NCBI GenBank assembly: GCA_001643675.2
Contig: LSRY02000016.1
Span: forward strand, 1,302,001 to 1,366,000
Reading direction: 5' to 3'
From: Monocercomonoides exilis
Taxonomy: Eukaryota; Preaxostyla; Oxymonadida; Polymastigidae
Length of the DNA stretch: 64,000 nt
The first letter of the stretch is position 1. Each line of letters starts with the position of its first letter. The notes under the pieces were generated by a model. The model made no database searches and was not told where the DNA came from. It worked only from the letters and a program-made list of their open reading frames with translations. Shown here piece after piece: positions 24,101-35,562 of the stretch. The position numbers and the translations under genes are program-made.

Positions 24101-26265
24101 AGATGGATGAGAACATTCTCTTTCTCCAGACGCAGCTGCGGCAGGCGACGGAGGCAGTGGAGCCGCTGCAGCGTGAGAAGAACCTGTTGGAGAGCCAAAA
24201 TGCGGAGACGAAAGCGGCTGTTGACCAGCTGCGTGCCGAATCGAGGCGACGAGATGCGAAAATGAATGAGCTGGAAGAGGGGATCACAGACAAAGAAGCG
24301 GTGATTTTGCGGCTGAAGAAACAGAACCAAGAACTGGACAAGTTCAAGTTTGTGTTTGACTACAAAATCAAGCAGCTGGAGAAGACAATTGAACCAAAGA
24401 ACGAGCAGATCGCGTCTCTGGAGGAGCAAATTCAAGAAATGGATACCGAACTGGAAAAGGAACACCGAAAAGCGACGACTATGCAAATTGAGCAGCGGGA
24501 GAAAGAGCTGCGGATGAGTGCGCTTTCGCAGGAGAACGCGGGGCTGAAGCGGAGTGTGCACGACCAGCAGCGGCTGAGCGACCGCTTCTGCCACGACTTG
24601 TCAGCATTGGTGGCGCAGGAGCCTGGAACATGGGCTGCGGAGCTGAGGAAGATCTACGAAGAGTTTGTGGGGCCAAACTACGTGAAGACGATATCGCCGG
24701 CGGGGGATAGTTTGAAAGCAGAGGAATTTGCAAGACAGAAGGAGTATCTGGATATTTCGCTGATGTCGCTGAAGACGGGGCTGGCGAAGGCGAAAGAGAG
24801 GGGCAAAAGGGAGATGCGACTGAAACTGGATGAGAACATTCTGCTTATTGATGAAGTGAACCAGCTGCGCAGGGAGAAAAGAGAGTTGCTGTCGAAGATC
24901 AAAAACCTGAAGCAGGAGATTGTGAGTGTGCAGACAGCCATCACGCGGAAGCGGCTGCAGCACATTGCAGAGGAGAAGACGATGAAGCTGCAGCAGCACT
25001 TAGAGGCGGAAGGTGTATTGGCGAGGGAAGCGCACATTGCAGGCGATGGAACGCGTCCGAAGGGAGAAAATGCGAAGGGGAAACTTCACATGGGCTCGAC
25101 AAAGGGAGTGGTGGAGACGATGGAGGCGAAGACGCGGGTGGCGCAGCTGCTTGCGCTGTTGGAGGAGAACACACAAGAAATGAAGCGACAGGAAGAAGAA
25201 CTCAATATGCTTAGAGAGTTTGTGTCTGAGCTGGCTGGGAAAGACGCATCGGGCGAAGGAGCGTCAGAACAAAGTGAGGTGGAGTTATCGGCGATTGCGG
25301 CGGAAGCGCGCTCTTTGCTCAGCACACGCACACAGCCATCACCTGCATTTCCTTTCACATCAACTAACAGATCACTTCAATCTGCAATGCCTTCATCGTC
25401 ATCATCTTCTTCTTCTTTTACACCTTCTCGTTTTTCTTCAACCACTTCTTCTTCTCTCCTCTCTCCACAGCCTTCACAGCGGCACCCCACTTCGCTCTAT
25501 CCGCGTGCCCAGACGTCGATGGGGCTGAGAAGGCCGCTCCAGACACGTGTTGGTTTCACTCCACCTCCCACCGCTTTTGCCCCGCGCCGTGTCACTTCAC
25601 AGCCTCGCCCTCATTCGTCAATGGGGCTGTCTTCATCTTCATCTTCTTCGTCGTCGTCGTCTTCTTCTTCTTCTGCTTTAACTGCAAACACCTCATCATC
25701 CACCTCATTCACTCCTCTTATCACTTCACATTCTCCTTCGCTTTCTCCTTCTCCTTCTTCCGCTCGCTCATTTCGCTCCTTCTCAACAAGATCTCCTTCT
25801 CCTCGCCTGCGTCCCTCCACTCCGCCGAGAAAGCTGCAGCAGTCGCCTCGTTTTGGCTCAACCTCACTTCGCCCTCAGATTCAATTGGACGTTCCTTCAT
25901 CAGCAGACACACTTCAGACAGAAGATCCTATGACACCTCATTCACCTCACACACCTCATACACCTAATGCACATAATACCCCAAATACAACGAATACCCA
26001 GAATATCCCGAATATCACGAATTCCTCAAAGATGCCTTCAACTCCTGTGTCTTCTTCTCGAAATGCGTCTCTTGCTGCTCAGTCTCGCCGCTCTCCAAAC
26101 ACAGCACTTCTTGGCTCGCAGCAAACACCTGTGAATTATAGCCATTCTGCCAGACCATCTTCAGCAGCAAAAAGAGTTTCTCCGAGAATATTTTCTCCGG
26201 TGCAGCCGTTTTTGCGGAAGCAGGCAAATTCTACGCAGGGGGTGGTTGAGACAGATATTGTTTGA
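21164..26265 (+). CDS. Cilia/flagella-associated WD40 coiled-coil protein, CFAP57-like
   Basis: CFAP57 (WDR65) belongs to inner-arm/regulatory complexes of the axoneme. Exons are 21164-21213 and 21273-26265 (59-nt intron), giving 1680 residues. Splicing joins MSGIASTFHHKATITP to IYSWGINKALNDNLYFVD. It is followed by YIIYPVGKHYALYNI, the typical opening of this family, which is why I place the start here. WD40 repeats fill about residues 30-740; clear blades include LVATCATDGWVRLWNI and LFTAGTDGAVYQWNI. A long parallel-type coiled coil spans about 760-1340, rich in Glu/Lys/Gln. This order, two beta-propellers then coiled coil, and the length to that point match the family. The last 340 residues are Ser/Pro/Thr-rich with homoserine runs, an extra tail that looks disordered, including tandem HTP/NTP-type units near 25,940-26,010. 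It ends in TGA. Confidence 0.88.
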
Positions 26266-27711
26266 TTGAAGCAAAATGGAAAGTTGTCAAAGATAATGAA
26301 ACAAATTACAAGTAAAAAATTAAAATTTATTGATTATAATTAAAACAGTTGAAGGTTTTATTATTTCTTATTCGAGCACTTTGGTAATATATTAATATTG
26401 GAAATTAAAGAAATTATCAAATTTTAAGATTGTTAAGCAAATTTTTTTTTAAAATATTTTTTTTTATTCTTTTATAAATAAAAAATTCTTTCACTCAAGC
26501 TACAAAAAAGATGAAGATCATATGCCAACTTTTATGTTATCGTGTTTGCATTTTCTAAATTTTGAATTAACAATCAATTTTTTAATCGCATTTGAAATAA
26601 ATTTTTATTTTTTATGGTTTTTGTTGAAAGATGAAACCGTGATTTATCATTGAAAGTAGCAAGAATAGATTGGGTTTACACAAGACATGAATATCCATTT
26701 TAATGACTAACACTTTATTCTGTTTTCATTGGTTTTAAATTCATTTAAGCTGTGAAAAATTTATTTCATTTTATAGTGTCATTTCTGGGTCATAAAGTCT
26801 TGATGAATAGAATCGTTGAATATTTTGCCCTCAAAATTCATCATTCGCACGTTAGCTTGAACATTTACAGTTAATCGTGAAATTATTACAAAGAGCGATG
26901 GAAAAATGGAAAATGATGATTAAATCGCAAATGCATCCACAAGTGGGATGCAGATTGGTGTGACATACCTTCCTGCAATTTTTGAACAATGTTCGTCATT
27001 TTGCTTTGAAATGCAAATGGCTATATCTTTCTGTGATTTTTATTCAATATTTGATAATGAAAATTGCATTAATCTCTCCGGGAAGGCATATAAGTGCATC
27101 AAAAATGCTTGTTCATTTCATGAAGCATCTTATTAAATTTCATAAGAGCGCAGCATTTGGCATTATCACAGAAAATTTGTTTGGATGAATTACAAACTTC
27201 AAATATTTGCAAGAAATACCTCTTGCAATTTATGTTTTCCTCAAATTGAAAGAGAAGAAATCTTGTTATTTCTCTATTTTGGCTCCCGTTGTAAAAGAAT
27301 GGAAGTATTTTTGAATCTAGAGTGGAACAATGGAAACCAAAAAGAAAGGAATGCATGTGGGGAGATGAAAGGCATCAAAACAAATTTGCAGGTGTAAATA
27401 TGTACAAAGGAGTGTGCTTGTTAGCAAATACAATAAAATGGATAGAGAAATCATTGTTTTCTGCAAGAGTTTGATCTTGAAATTGCTGAAGATTGATGTT
27501 AAATTATTATTTTGAAATATTTTCAGATGAGCTCTTCACATTCAAGTCAGAAATTGAAGAATGGTTGAAAAGAGTGTGTTGAAAATTTTAACTGAATAAC
27601 AGCCAACTACATTTCTTACCATTTGAAACTAAAAAGTCTTTCTCACAGATCAATGTTCCCCATTAAGATTCGTAATTATGATCATGCCCTTAATCAAAAA
27701 AAACGGTGAGA
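26266..27711. other. AT-rich spacer upstream of surface gene B
   Basis: These 1.4 kb contain only short AT-rich frames (for instance near 26,950-27,400) that resemble no family I know and show no coding-type composition. I see no tRNA or other RNA gene. The promoter of the following surface gene should lie at its right end. Confidence 0.6.
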
Positions 27712-30700
27712 ATGTTCAGAGAAAAAATGAAATTTCTCTTTATCGTGATTTCAATGTGTTTGCTTTTGTGCAGCAACGGAATATGCAGAGAAGTCTGTGC
27801 GAAGAGTTATGATTTCTCCGAAGACAAAGCATTCGAAGTGTCTGAATTGTCAAAAAATACAAATGATTTCAACAGGAAATCAATGGTCAGTGATTGTTTA
27901 TTTGAAACATTTGAGCAACAACAAAAATGTGTGATAAGCAAAGCAGAATTGTTTGGAGCTTTGACGACTGATTGTTCTTCACTTTTGAGACTTGAAAATT
28001 CAACACTGAACTTATTGAATATCAATTGCAATTGGGATGAGAAATCAAGACTTTCAGAAATTGACAGCAGTTCGTCATTGTTTCTTGCTGATTGTGATAT
28101 TCATCGAGAGGATTTGACAACAAGAAGTTTTATCGAATCATCTGGCACTCTAATTTTATCAAACGTGTCAATTGAATCAGGCATCCATGAAATGAAACAG
28201 ATTTATCCGTTGGCTGAGATGACTGGAAATTCTTTTCTGTCTGTTCATCACTGTATTTTCACATCTATTACTGTGGAATCTACTTCCATGCTGTTTTCTG
28301 GAGTCACTTCGTCGGTAGATATTTCTCAAAGTGTCTTCAAGAACATCACTAAAGCACCGCAAGATGCAAACAAAGAAACAGCACTTCAAAGAGATGGAAA
28401 AGTTGGAAATGTTAAAATTGAAGGATGCATGTTTAATTTCTGTGATAATCCTTATTATGGAGCAGTTGTCTTTCCTTCTTCTGATTCGTTTGCGATGACC
28501 AACTCTTCGTTTAATTCCTGTATGAATTATCGAAATATCGAAATGAACAGATCGTTTTATGAGAAGCAAACATTTTCCTCTGGGAATGTGTCTTTTACTG
28601 ATTGCTTCTTTAAATGTTCATCAAATGAAAATGGAGGTGCGTTAAATGTTGATGGAGAATCGACAACGTGCAGTATTTTGCGATGCCATTTTAATGAATG
28701 TTCGGTGAATAATACAAATAATTTAGCAACTGGTGGATGCATTTCTATTCATGATGTATTAGCAGTGAGTTGTGTGGATTCAAATTTCACTCATTCAAAT
28801 GCTTCATATTGTTGTGGTGGATGCTTTTTTCATAGTGCAAAAAAGATTCAATTAAGATGCTGCATTGTTGCGCATTGCTCTTCAATGTATTACGCAGGAA
28901 TGCAGTTTATTTACACAATTGAAACAGAAGTTTCTTCGTGTTTGATTCATCATTGCAATGGAACAATATTGAATGGAGGAATAGAAGTATTTTCTGCAGA
29001 AGGTTTTATAGTTATTCTTGAGTGTTATTTACACAGTTGTTTTGCGAGTGATGGAGGCGCAATCAATTTTCACCGTGAGGATCGTTTCATACCCTTTGGA
29101 TCTTCAATATCATATTGCCTCTTTTCGAATAATACGGTGACAGAAATAAAATCTGGAAGAGACATCACACTCTTTGATTATTGGATCGGAAAAATCAGAG
29201 ATGAAGATGTTGTTCAGTGCTACTCGACAAGCAATAAACCTCGTGCAACTGATGGAGAAACGAATAAAGACAATTGGCTTCATGATCCTCCAACTTCAAG
29301 TGAATCTTTTTTAGAGTTTTTTGTCAGTTCTCTTAGAGGAAAAGATTTGGATGGATGGGGAGATAGAACTCGACCATTCAAAACTGTTTCATTTTGTTTG
29401 AGCAAGAGATTGGGTCAAAAGATAACTGTTTGCAGAGGGGAATATGAAGAAGGCAGCATCAATGTTGGATCGTTTGAAATGAACCTAATTGGAGATGGGA
29501 TCGACAATTCATTCTTAACTTCGCATAATGTTCATGAAAATCTTGCCTTATTTATTGTTGAAGGAGGAGCACTTGAAGTCATTCGATTTTCACTCGTCCA
29601 CTCAGCGGAAACATCATCTGATGCAAGCCTTCTGGCAATACTTGATGAAGGAAGTGCTAAATTCTCACATTGTGAAATAAAAGGAAATTCAGAGGTTCCA
29701 TCAACGATGTTTTCAGTTCCATTCATGGATCTGAGAAGTGGGATAACAAAAATTGACAACTGTAAATTCCAAAATATTTATCTTCTGGGCAATTCGCTGA
29801 TTCTGACTGCTTGTGTTGGAAATTTGGAAATCAACGGAACATCGTTTTCAGAAATAAAACGAAATGCAGGGAATGGGTCTGTTTTCGAAATAGTGGTTGA
29901 GGATGGTGAGAATATGCAATTGAGTGATCTTGCAATTGAGAAGTGCTCATGCAACCATGGGAATGGAGGAGCAATAAAGGCAGATATGAAGAGTGGAAGT
30001 CGACTGGAGGTTTGTGGCACGAATTTAAGCAATGATGGATTTACAATTTGTTCATGCTCTGCAGAAAATGGGGAAAGTGAGTGGGGAGCTGGAGGAGGAA
30101 TAATGCTGGACTGCCTCCAGGGAGGAAGTGATTTTGTTCTATCATCGATTAGTTTTTCTGAAAATTCTGCAATATTCGGCAAGAACGTATTTGTTGTTGG
30201 ATCAAAATTGGAAGAAGTGTGTTCAGCGTCCAAATTTGCATTTCCGAAGAATGAAACTTCGTTGGATGAGCTGATGGGGTTTGAAAGCAGCGAGATTGGA
30301 GCTGCAGTTCCTCTAATTCTGCTGTGGGAACCGCTGCCCTCTGTTGTGATTGTAAGTGGAAGAGATGGAGTCGATCATATTCGATGCGGATTTGCTATTT
30401 CTCCGTGTAGTACCATTGAATATTCGGAAAAGACCAATTTCAGTTCATTTGATAGAAAAATCAAGATTGCTCCTCCTTTTGAGTTTGATCGTTCATCTGT
30501 TTTAGAAACCAGAGATTGCGAGATTTATGTTGAAGCAAAGGGAACAGTGATTGAGATTGTTGGCGATTCATCGTTACCTGAGAATGGATTTATTGAAACG
30601 AGAATAAACGCAGATTTCTCCAACATCACATTCCAGCTTCCTTCAACACTACCAGATGACAAGCCTTTTCTGTGCTGCTCGAAGAGCGTTTTAAAACTTC

Positions 30701-33700
30701 TCGACTGTGGACTTGGAAAGATCTCATCAGAAGTTGTGTTTCAGTCGACATTTTGCAGTGTTGTCGGAGGACAACTCAACATAACGAACTTTTTGATGAC
30801 GGAATTATCATTTGACTCTTCTTTTGTGCTTTCAATTGGAGAGAGTTCTGATGCAATATTGGATGGAATTAACATGACAAAAGCGAGTGGCACTGACAAG
30901 AGTTTGATTGTCGGAGAGCAGAAAGGGGCAATGGCTGTTCAAAACTGCACTTTTGAATCGTTCGAAGGAAGAGATTGTGCAATAATTATGTGGAAAGGTG
31001 GAAAGGGCTTGAAAGTGAAAAGCACGAATATGTCATCAGTGACAAGGCAAACAGGGAATGGAAGTGGAATCTGTCTGAAATGCAATGATGGGGATGTGTC
31101 AACTGTCAGCTGTGTTGAATGCAAATTTAACCTGTGTGCAGTTGATGAAGAGCAAAGCGGAGGAGGAGGCATATACGGAATTTTTGAAAAAGGATGTGAA
31201 ATAGAAATTGATAAAAGCAGTTTCAAATCATGCAGGGCTCCGGGAATTGTTGAAGGGGAATCAAAAAAGGGCAAAGGAGGAGGATTGCTGCTGGATGTCA
31301 CACATCAAGAAGCAAAATTTGTGATATCTGAGCCAACATTCAAACACAATTCGGCAGAGTTTGGGAAAAACTTATTTTTGCTTGCCAACGATTTGAATAA
31401 GAGTGTCACAAAGGATTCGTTTGTCTTTGATTATAGTAAAATGAAAGACGACAGCACGTTATTTGAGGGAAGCGATGATAATTTTGCAAATGAAGATCTC
31501 TTCCGATTCCTTGTTCAATATACGAGCAATGAGATTCATGTGTCTGCAGGAGGATTAGATGTGTTGAGATGTGGAGCAGAGGATGATCCGTGTCGAACAT
31601 TATGGAGAGGAACGAAACAGATTGATTTGAATGGAGTGAATAAGAAGATTATTATTAGTGAATCCTGTGTTGTTAGCGATCTGTTTGATCTTTCTGACTT
31701 TTCTGTGAGATCGAGCTCAAATGATTTGGATCGAGCAGAAATGGCTGTTTTGATGTTTGAGAATTTGGATGCTGTCAGAGACAATCCAACAATTACATGT
31801 GAAAAAGATCTTTTATTGAGTGAAATTGTTATTCAAGCCAAAGAAAACTACCAGAGTTTGAATAATGTTTTGCTGTTATGTCAAAATGGGCTTTTAAGAC
31901 TGACACACTGCAAATTTGACTCTTTGGCAACTCCAAACGCTCCTCTAAGTGCATCATTTGTGCGAATAGATTGCGGAAGACTTGACATAAATGAATTGAA
32001 CGTTGAATCAATAAACATTGGAAGGAGCATGATTGTTGTTAATGATTTCAAAGAAATTTCAATAACAGACATTGAGGTCAGATCATGCAATATCAGTGGC
32101 GGGAGTATCTTTGAAACTTCACACTCAAATGAAAGGAGTGGAAACAGAGACAGAGCACGAATAACTGTAACAGATTCTGTGTTTGAGGAGCTGAATGGAT
32201 TAAAAGATGAAAGCCGAGCAATGAGCTTCAAAGATACAACAAATATTGATGTTTTGCTTAACGAGAGTGTATTTTCAGGTTGTCAGTCAACAAAAAATCA
32301 GAAAGGAGGAACGATAATGATCGAGTTGGAAGCTAACGGATGCCTGCAGTTTAAGCAATGCACGATTGAAAAGAGCGGTTGCTCCACCGCAAATGGAATG
32401 GGTGGAGGATTATTCCTGAGAACTGATTTGAAATCTGATTTGGACTTTTTGATAGAGCCAACGAAATTTGATGCTAATACGGCTTTTGTTGGCCGAGATG
32501 TCTTTGTGGAGTGTGAAAGTTTAGAGACTCAAATAAACGAGAAACATTTCAGAATCCACTTCAATGAGAGTTTTATTCGGCAAAACGCGTTGTTTGGGAT
32601 TGACAGAAGCGATTTTTCGTTGGAGCCAGTCGATTTGTTGGACTTTATTTTGATATATCAATCAGACACAATCATTGTGTCCTCGGATGTGGGAAACAAA
32701 GGCGAAGATTCAAGAAATTGTGGAACAAGAGCTTTGCCATGTATTTCAATTGGATATGGACTGTATCATTTAACGGATGTTTTTGAAAGCAGACTTATTA
32801 TCGATAAATCAAGTTCAATTGAACAAGAAGTGGAGCTGAAAGGAGTTGTTGTCACTTCTCGAAATCGAAATGTTGCTCAGATACGTGTTTGTTTGTCTCA
32901 AAGAATCAATGGGAATGCAGTTGTCGTGTGTTCTGGTGCAAGTGAAATGCATCTTCTTTCATTTTTGTTTTCATCACCAATATCCTCTCCACATATCTCA
33001 TTTATAAGTGCAACTGAAGATATGTTGATTATTGAGGATTGCCTGTTTGGTTGCGAAAATGAGTTGAGTGATGTCTCGATTCCATTCAGTTTAATTAACA
33101 TCAGCAATGTTGAGTTAATAATGAATAATATTTCGATATCTGATGTGGTATTTGATTGTAATAGTTTGATTTCCATTGAAAAATGTGAAAGAGATGTTAG
33201 CATTGAAAAACTGTTGATAAATAATGTGACAGCAGACAACAATCTGTTATTAATAAGAGGCGACGAATTTCCTTTAAGTGATGAAGCACGCACAATTTTA
33301 ATTTCTGGCTCAAGATTCATGAACACCAATTGTCACTCAAATGTTGGATCCACAATTTTCATACAATCAGAAGCAGCCCCCTTCCAGTTGTGTAATAGCG
33401 TGTTCGATAACTGTAAATCTTCGAGTGAAAAAGGAAGCACGATGAGTGTAAATTCTTGTTTGGATGTGAGTATTTCTTCATGTATTTTCAATGGATACAT
33501 CAATTACAATGAAAGCAATGATGCAATTAATGAAGATGTTTGCAAGTGGAACGGTTCATTTGTTGATGTTGTTGACACATCGATGAAAATGACTGGCACT
33601 TCAATTTCTAATTGCAGCAAAGGAGGATTATCAGTCAGCGGAGGATGGGCACTAATAAGCGAAGGATGGTTCGAGAATAACAATCCTTTGATTGACAAAT

Positions 33701-35562
33701 TTCATTCTGTTCGAAGAAATGTTATTTGTTCTGATGGTTGCCATTTGAATATCAATAATTCGAAAGGTGGTGATGGTGTGAAAAGCAGCCCATCAATGTG
33801 GGTTCTAAATAAAGGGTGCGAATTGGAAGGCTTGCTATCCGAGATTTCATCACCGTTATTTATTCCAGTGTTGAATACAATACAAACACAAGAAGCTGAA
33901 AATTTCATAAAATTAAAATTTTATGGATCGCTTTTTCTTCCATGTAATCTTTCGTTTCAAATTGTTGCAGTGATCAATGGTGTCAATTCCATTGAAACTT
34001 ATGAATTTGAGGAAGATGATTTCACATCTGAAAATGAAATTCATAAAACGATTTCATCGAATCTACTGTCAAGCATTAACAATGAGGCAGAAGTATTTGC
34101 ACATATTTTGTTTGGCGATGCAAATAATCCATCTTCAACTGATTCTTTCATTCTGAAGAACGGAAGTGTGCCTGAACATAAGGGGGACGAAAGATTAGTC
34201 GAAGGTGGAAACGAAGGAAAACTCTCCTGGGCAGTGATCATTGCAATTATTTTTGTTGTTTTGTTTTTGATTGTTTTGATTGTATCCATTGTTGTGACAA
34301 TTCGATGGAGAAGGGCAAAGAATGAAGCAGAAGATCTGAGAGAGATTGTGAATGATAATATCAGAAAGGACCCGAAGGCGTTTGAGATGGTGACGATGGA
34401 GATGTCGCCTGAGGAGCAGTGGAGGAGAGCAGAAAGAGAGGCCGAGAAAAAGAATGAGGAAAGGATAAAGAAGAGGGTGTTTGAGAAAAACTTGGGTCAT
34501 TCAGAGTCATCAGAGCATTTGCTGAGTGAGAGTGGTTCAACTGAATACATTCTTGGAAAAGACTCAGACAAGATTCCTGAATGGGCACTGGAGAAAGATG
34601 AGGAAGAGGAAATTCGAAAGCGAACACCATCGCCATCGATTTCATCCACTTCAACAACAGACACATCAGACACGGAATCCACCTTTGTTCGAGGGGAGGA
34701 TATGTGCCCCACTACCTCATCGATGTCGAATCTGGTGGATGCGATGGCCTGTTCATCCCCTCATGAGAAGCTGATTGTGGATCTGAGGGATTCGCTGTTC
34801 ATGCTGCTTCATGGAAAGAACAAGACAAAGGAGATGGCGATTGGGAGTTTGAAGGAGAGGGAGCAGACAGCTGCACAGATCCTGTTCTGGGTGGCCAATC
34901 TTGCGCTCCACTCCTTTGACGAAATGGAAAATGAGCTTTCCTCTTTGGTCAATCTCAGTCCTCACATTGTGCTGTTCTCAGAGCACATGGTCATCTGCGT
35001 TGCTCTCCACTCTGACTGCTCGTCAGGCTCTGACACTTCCTCCATCTCTTCAACCTCCACCATTGCCACATCTTCCTCTGATGTTTCTGTGAAGAGCGAG
35101 AGATTCACAAAATCACCACCACCTTCATCTGCCTTTGAGGATGAGGATGACAACAGAAAAGAGTGCATGAGATGGAAGGCGCCTGAGCTGCTGATCAACA
35201 AGAATATGGGAGCAACAAAGGAATCAGTTGCCTTCTCGATTGGGATGATGCTGTGGGAGTGTCTGACGCTGAATATTCCGTTTGGGGAGTATGAGGCAGA
35301 GGTTGCTGGACAGAAGATTGTGAATGGAGAAAGGCCAAATTTGGAGATGGTCAATTCGTCATCTTTGACTGAGATCATCCAATCGTGTGTTTCAGAAGAC
35401 ATCTCAAAACGAATCGAACTCACCGTTCTCAAGAGAGAGTTCATCCAGCGGTTTCCAAAAGATGCTGTGATATTCACTGTTTCTGATGCAGTTGATGTTG
35501 ATGAAGACACAGACATCCCAGACAGCAAGCAAGAGCCAACAGTAAGTTTTGAAACGCATTGA
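27712..35562 (+). CDS. Giant surface protein B: PMP-like repeat ectodomain, membrane span, kinase-like tail (complete)
   Basis: This is an intact paralogue of the protein at 1-6876, one exon, about 2616 residues. Start candidates are ATG 27712 and ATG 27727; the second gives the neatest signal peptide (MKFLFIVISMCLLLCSNGIC). The Cys-rich N-terminal 500 residues have short right-handed-helix-like repeats (SSFNSC, CHFNEC, CLFSNN). Then large modules appear with GNGGAIKAD, ISFSENSAIFGKNVFVV, PTFKHNSAEFGKNLFLL, TKFDANTAFVGRDVFVE and CG-x4-PC motifs near 30,390, 31,570 and 32,720. N-glycosylation sequons are abundant. A membrane span (IIAIIFVVLFLIVLIVSIVV) lies at about 34,228-34,300. The tail holds an acidic Ser-rich linker and a kinase-like C-lobe with WKAPELL and GERP but no recognisable glycine loop, catalytic HRD or metal-binding DFG. 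It is likely a receptor-like pseudokinase on the cell surface; the ligand is unknown. It ends in TGA. Confidence 0.85.
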   Translation: MFREKMKFLFIVISMCLLLCSNGICREVCAKSYDFSEDKAFEVSELSKNTNDFNRKSMVSDCLFETFEQQQKCVISKAELFGALTTDCSSLLRLENSTLNLLNINCNWDEKSRLSEIDSSSSLFLADCDIHREDLTTRSFIESSGTLILSNVSIESGIHEMKQIYPLAEMTGNSFLSVHHCIFTSITVESTSMLFSGVTSSVDISQSVFKNITKAPQDANKETALQRDGKVGNVKIEGCMFNFCDNPYYGAVVFPSSDSFAMTNSSFNSCMNYRNIEMNRSFYEKQTFSSGNVSFTDCFFKCSSNENGGALNVDGESTTCSILRCHFNECSVNNTNNLATGGCISIHDVLAVSCVDSNFTHSNASYCCGGCFFHSAKKIQLRCCIVAHCSSMYYAGMQFIYTIETEVSSCLIHHCNGTILNGGIEVFSAEGFIVILECYLHSCFASDGGAINFHREDRFIPFGSSISYCLFSNNTVTEIKSGRDITLFDYWIGKIRDEDVVQCYSTSNKPRATDGETNKDNWLHDPPTSSESFLEFFVSSLRGKDLDGWGDRTRPFKTVSFCLSKRLGQKITVCRGEYEEGSINVGSFEMNLIGDGIDNSFLTSHNVHENLALFIVEGGALEVIRFSLVHSAETSSDASLLAILDEGSAKFSHCEIKGNSEVPSTMFSVPFMDLRSGITKIDNCKFQNIYLLGNSLILTACVGNLEINGTSFSEIKRNAGNGSVFEIVVEDGENMQLSDLAIEKCSCNHGNGGAIKADMKSGSRLEVCGTNLSNDGFTICSCSAENGESEWGAGGGIMLDCLQGGSDFVLSSISFSENSAIFGKNVFVVGSKLEEVCSASKFAFPKNETSLDELMGFESSEIGAAVPLILLWEPLPSVVIVSGRDGVDHIRCGFAISPCSTIEYSEKTNFSSFDRKIKIAPPFEFDRSSVLETRDCEIYVEAKGTVIEIVGDSSLPENGFIETRINADFSNITFQLPSTLPDDKPFLCCSKSVLKLLDCGLGKISSEVVFQSTFCSVVGGQLNITNFLMTELSFDSSFVLSIGESSDAILDGINMTKASGTDKSLIVGEQKGAMAVQNCTFESFEGRDCAIIMWKGGKGLKVKSTNMSSVTRQTGNGSGICLKCNDGDVSTVSCVECKFNLCAVDEEQSGGGGIYGIFEKGCEIEIDKSSFKSCRAPGIVEGESKKGKGGGLLLDVTHQEAKFVISEPTFKHNSAEFGKNLFLLANDLNKSVTKDSFVFDYSKMKDDSTLFEGSDDNFANEDLFRFLVQYTSNEIHVSAGGLDVLRCGAEDDPCRTLWRGTKQIDLNGVNKKIIISESCVVSDLFDLSDFSVRSSSNDLDRAEMAVLMFENLDAVRDNPTITCEKDLLLSEIVIQAKENYQSLNNVLLLCQNGLLRLTHCKFDSLATPNAPLSASFVRIDCGRLDINELNVESINIGRSMIVVNDFKEISITDIEVRSCNISGGSIFETSHSNERSGNRDRARITVTDSVFEELNGLKDESRAMSFKDTTNIDVLLNESVFSGCQSTKNQKGGTIMIELEANGCLQFKQCTIEKSGCSTANGMGGGLFLRTDLKSDLDFLIEPTKFDANTAFVGRDVFVECESLETQINEKHFRIHFNESFIRQNALFGIDRSDFSLEPVDLLDFILIYQSDTIIVSSDVGNKGEDSRNCGTRALPCISIGYGLYHLTDVFESRLIIDKSSSIEQEVELKGVVVTSRNRNVAQIRVCLSQRINGNAVVVCSGASEMHLLSFLFSSPISSPHISFISATEDMLIIEDCLFGCENELSDVSIPFSLINISNVELIMNNISISDVVFDCNSLISIEKCERDVSIEKLLINNVTADNNLLLIRGDEFPLSDEARTILISGSRFMNTNCHSNVGSTIFIQSEAAPFQLCNSVFDNCKSSSEKGSTMSVNSCLDVSISSCIFNGYINYNESNDAINEDVCKWNGSFVDVVDTSMKMTGTSISNCSKGGLSVSGGWALISEGWFENNNPLIDKFHSVRRNVICSDGCHLNINNSKGGDGVKSSPSMWVLNKGCELEGLLSEISSPLFIPVLNTIQTQEAENFIKLKFYGSLFLPCNLSFQIVAVINGVNSIETYEFEEDDFTSENEIHKTISSNLLSSINNEAEVFAHILFGDANNPSSTDSFILKNGSVPEHKGDERLVEGGNEGKLSWAVIIAIIFVVLFLIVLIVSIVVTIRWRRAKNEAEDLREIVNDNIRKDPKAFEMVTMEMSPEEQWRRAEREAEKKNEERIKKRVFEKNLGHSESSEHLLSESGSTEYILGKDSDKIPEWALEKDEEEEIRKRTPSPSISSTSTTDTSDTESTFVRGEDMCPTTSSMSNLVDAMACSSPHEKLIVDLRDSLFMLLHGKNKTKEMAIGSLKEREQTAAQILFWVANLALHSFDEMENELSSLVNLSPHIVLFSEHMVICVALHSDCSSGSDTSSISSTSTIATSSSDVSVKSERFTKSPPPSSAFEDEDDNRKECMRWKAPELLINKNMGATKESVAFSIGMMLWECLTLNIPFGEYEAEVAGQKIVNGERPNLEMVNSSSLTEIIQSCVSEDISKRIELTVLKREFIQRFPKDAVIFTVSDAVDVDEDTDIPDSKQEPTVSFETH
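34321..35333 (+). repeat. Cytoplasmic cassette copy 2 (near-identical to 5632-6644)
   Basis: This is the second copy of the gap-free cassette shared by the two surface-protein genes. Identity starts just inside the membrane (NEAEDLREIVNDNIRKDPKA) and stops at GERP; the final 75 or so codons differ completely between the genes. Confidence 0.9.

Noticed and set aside
26948-27397. Overlapping small plus- and minus-strand frames between CFAP57 and surface gene B
   Set aside because: They are short, mutually overlapping and without recognisable domains; composition is that of the spacer.
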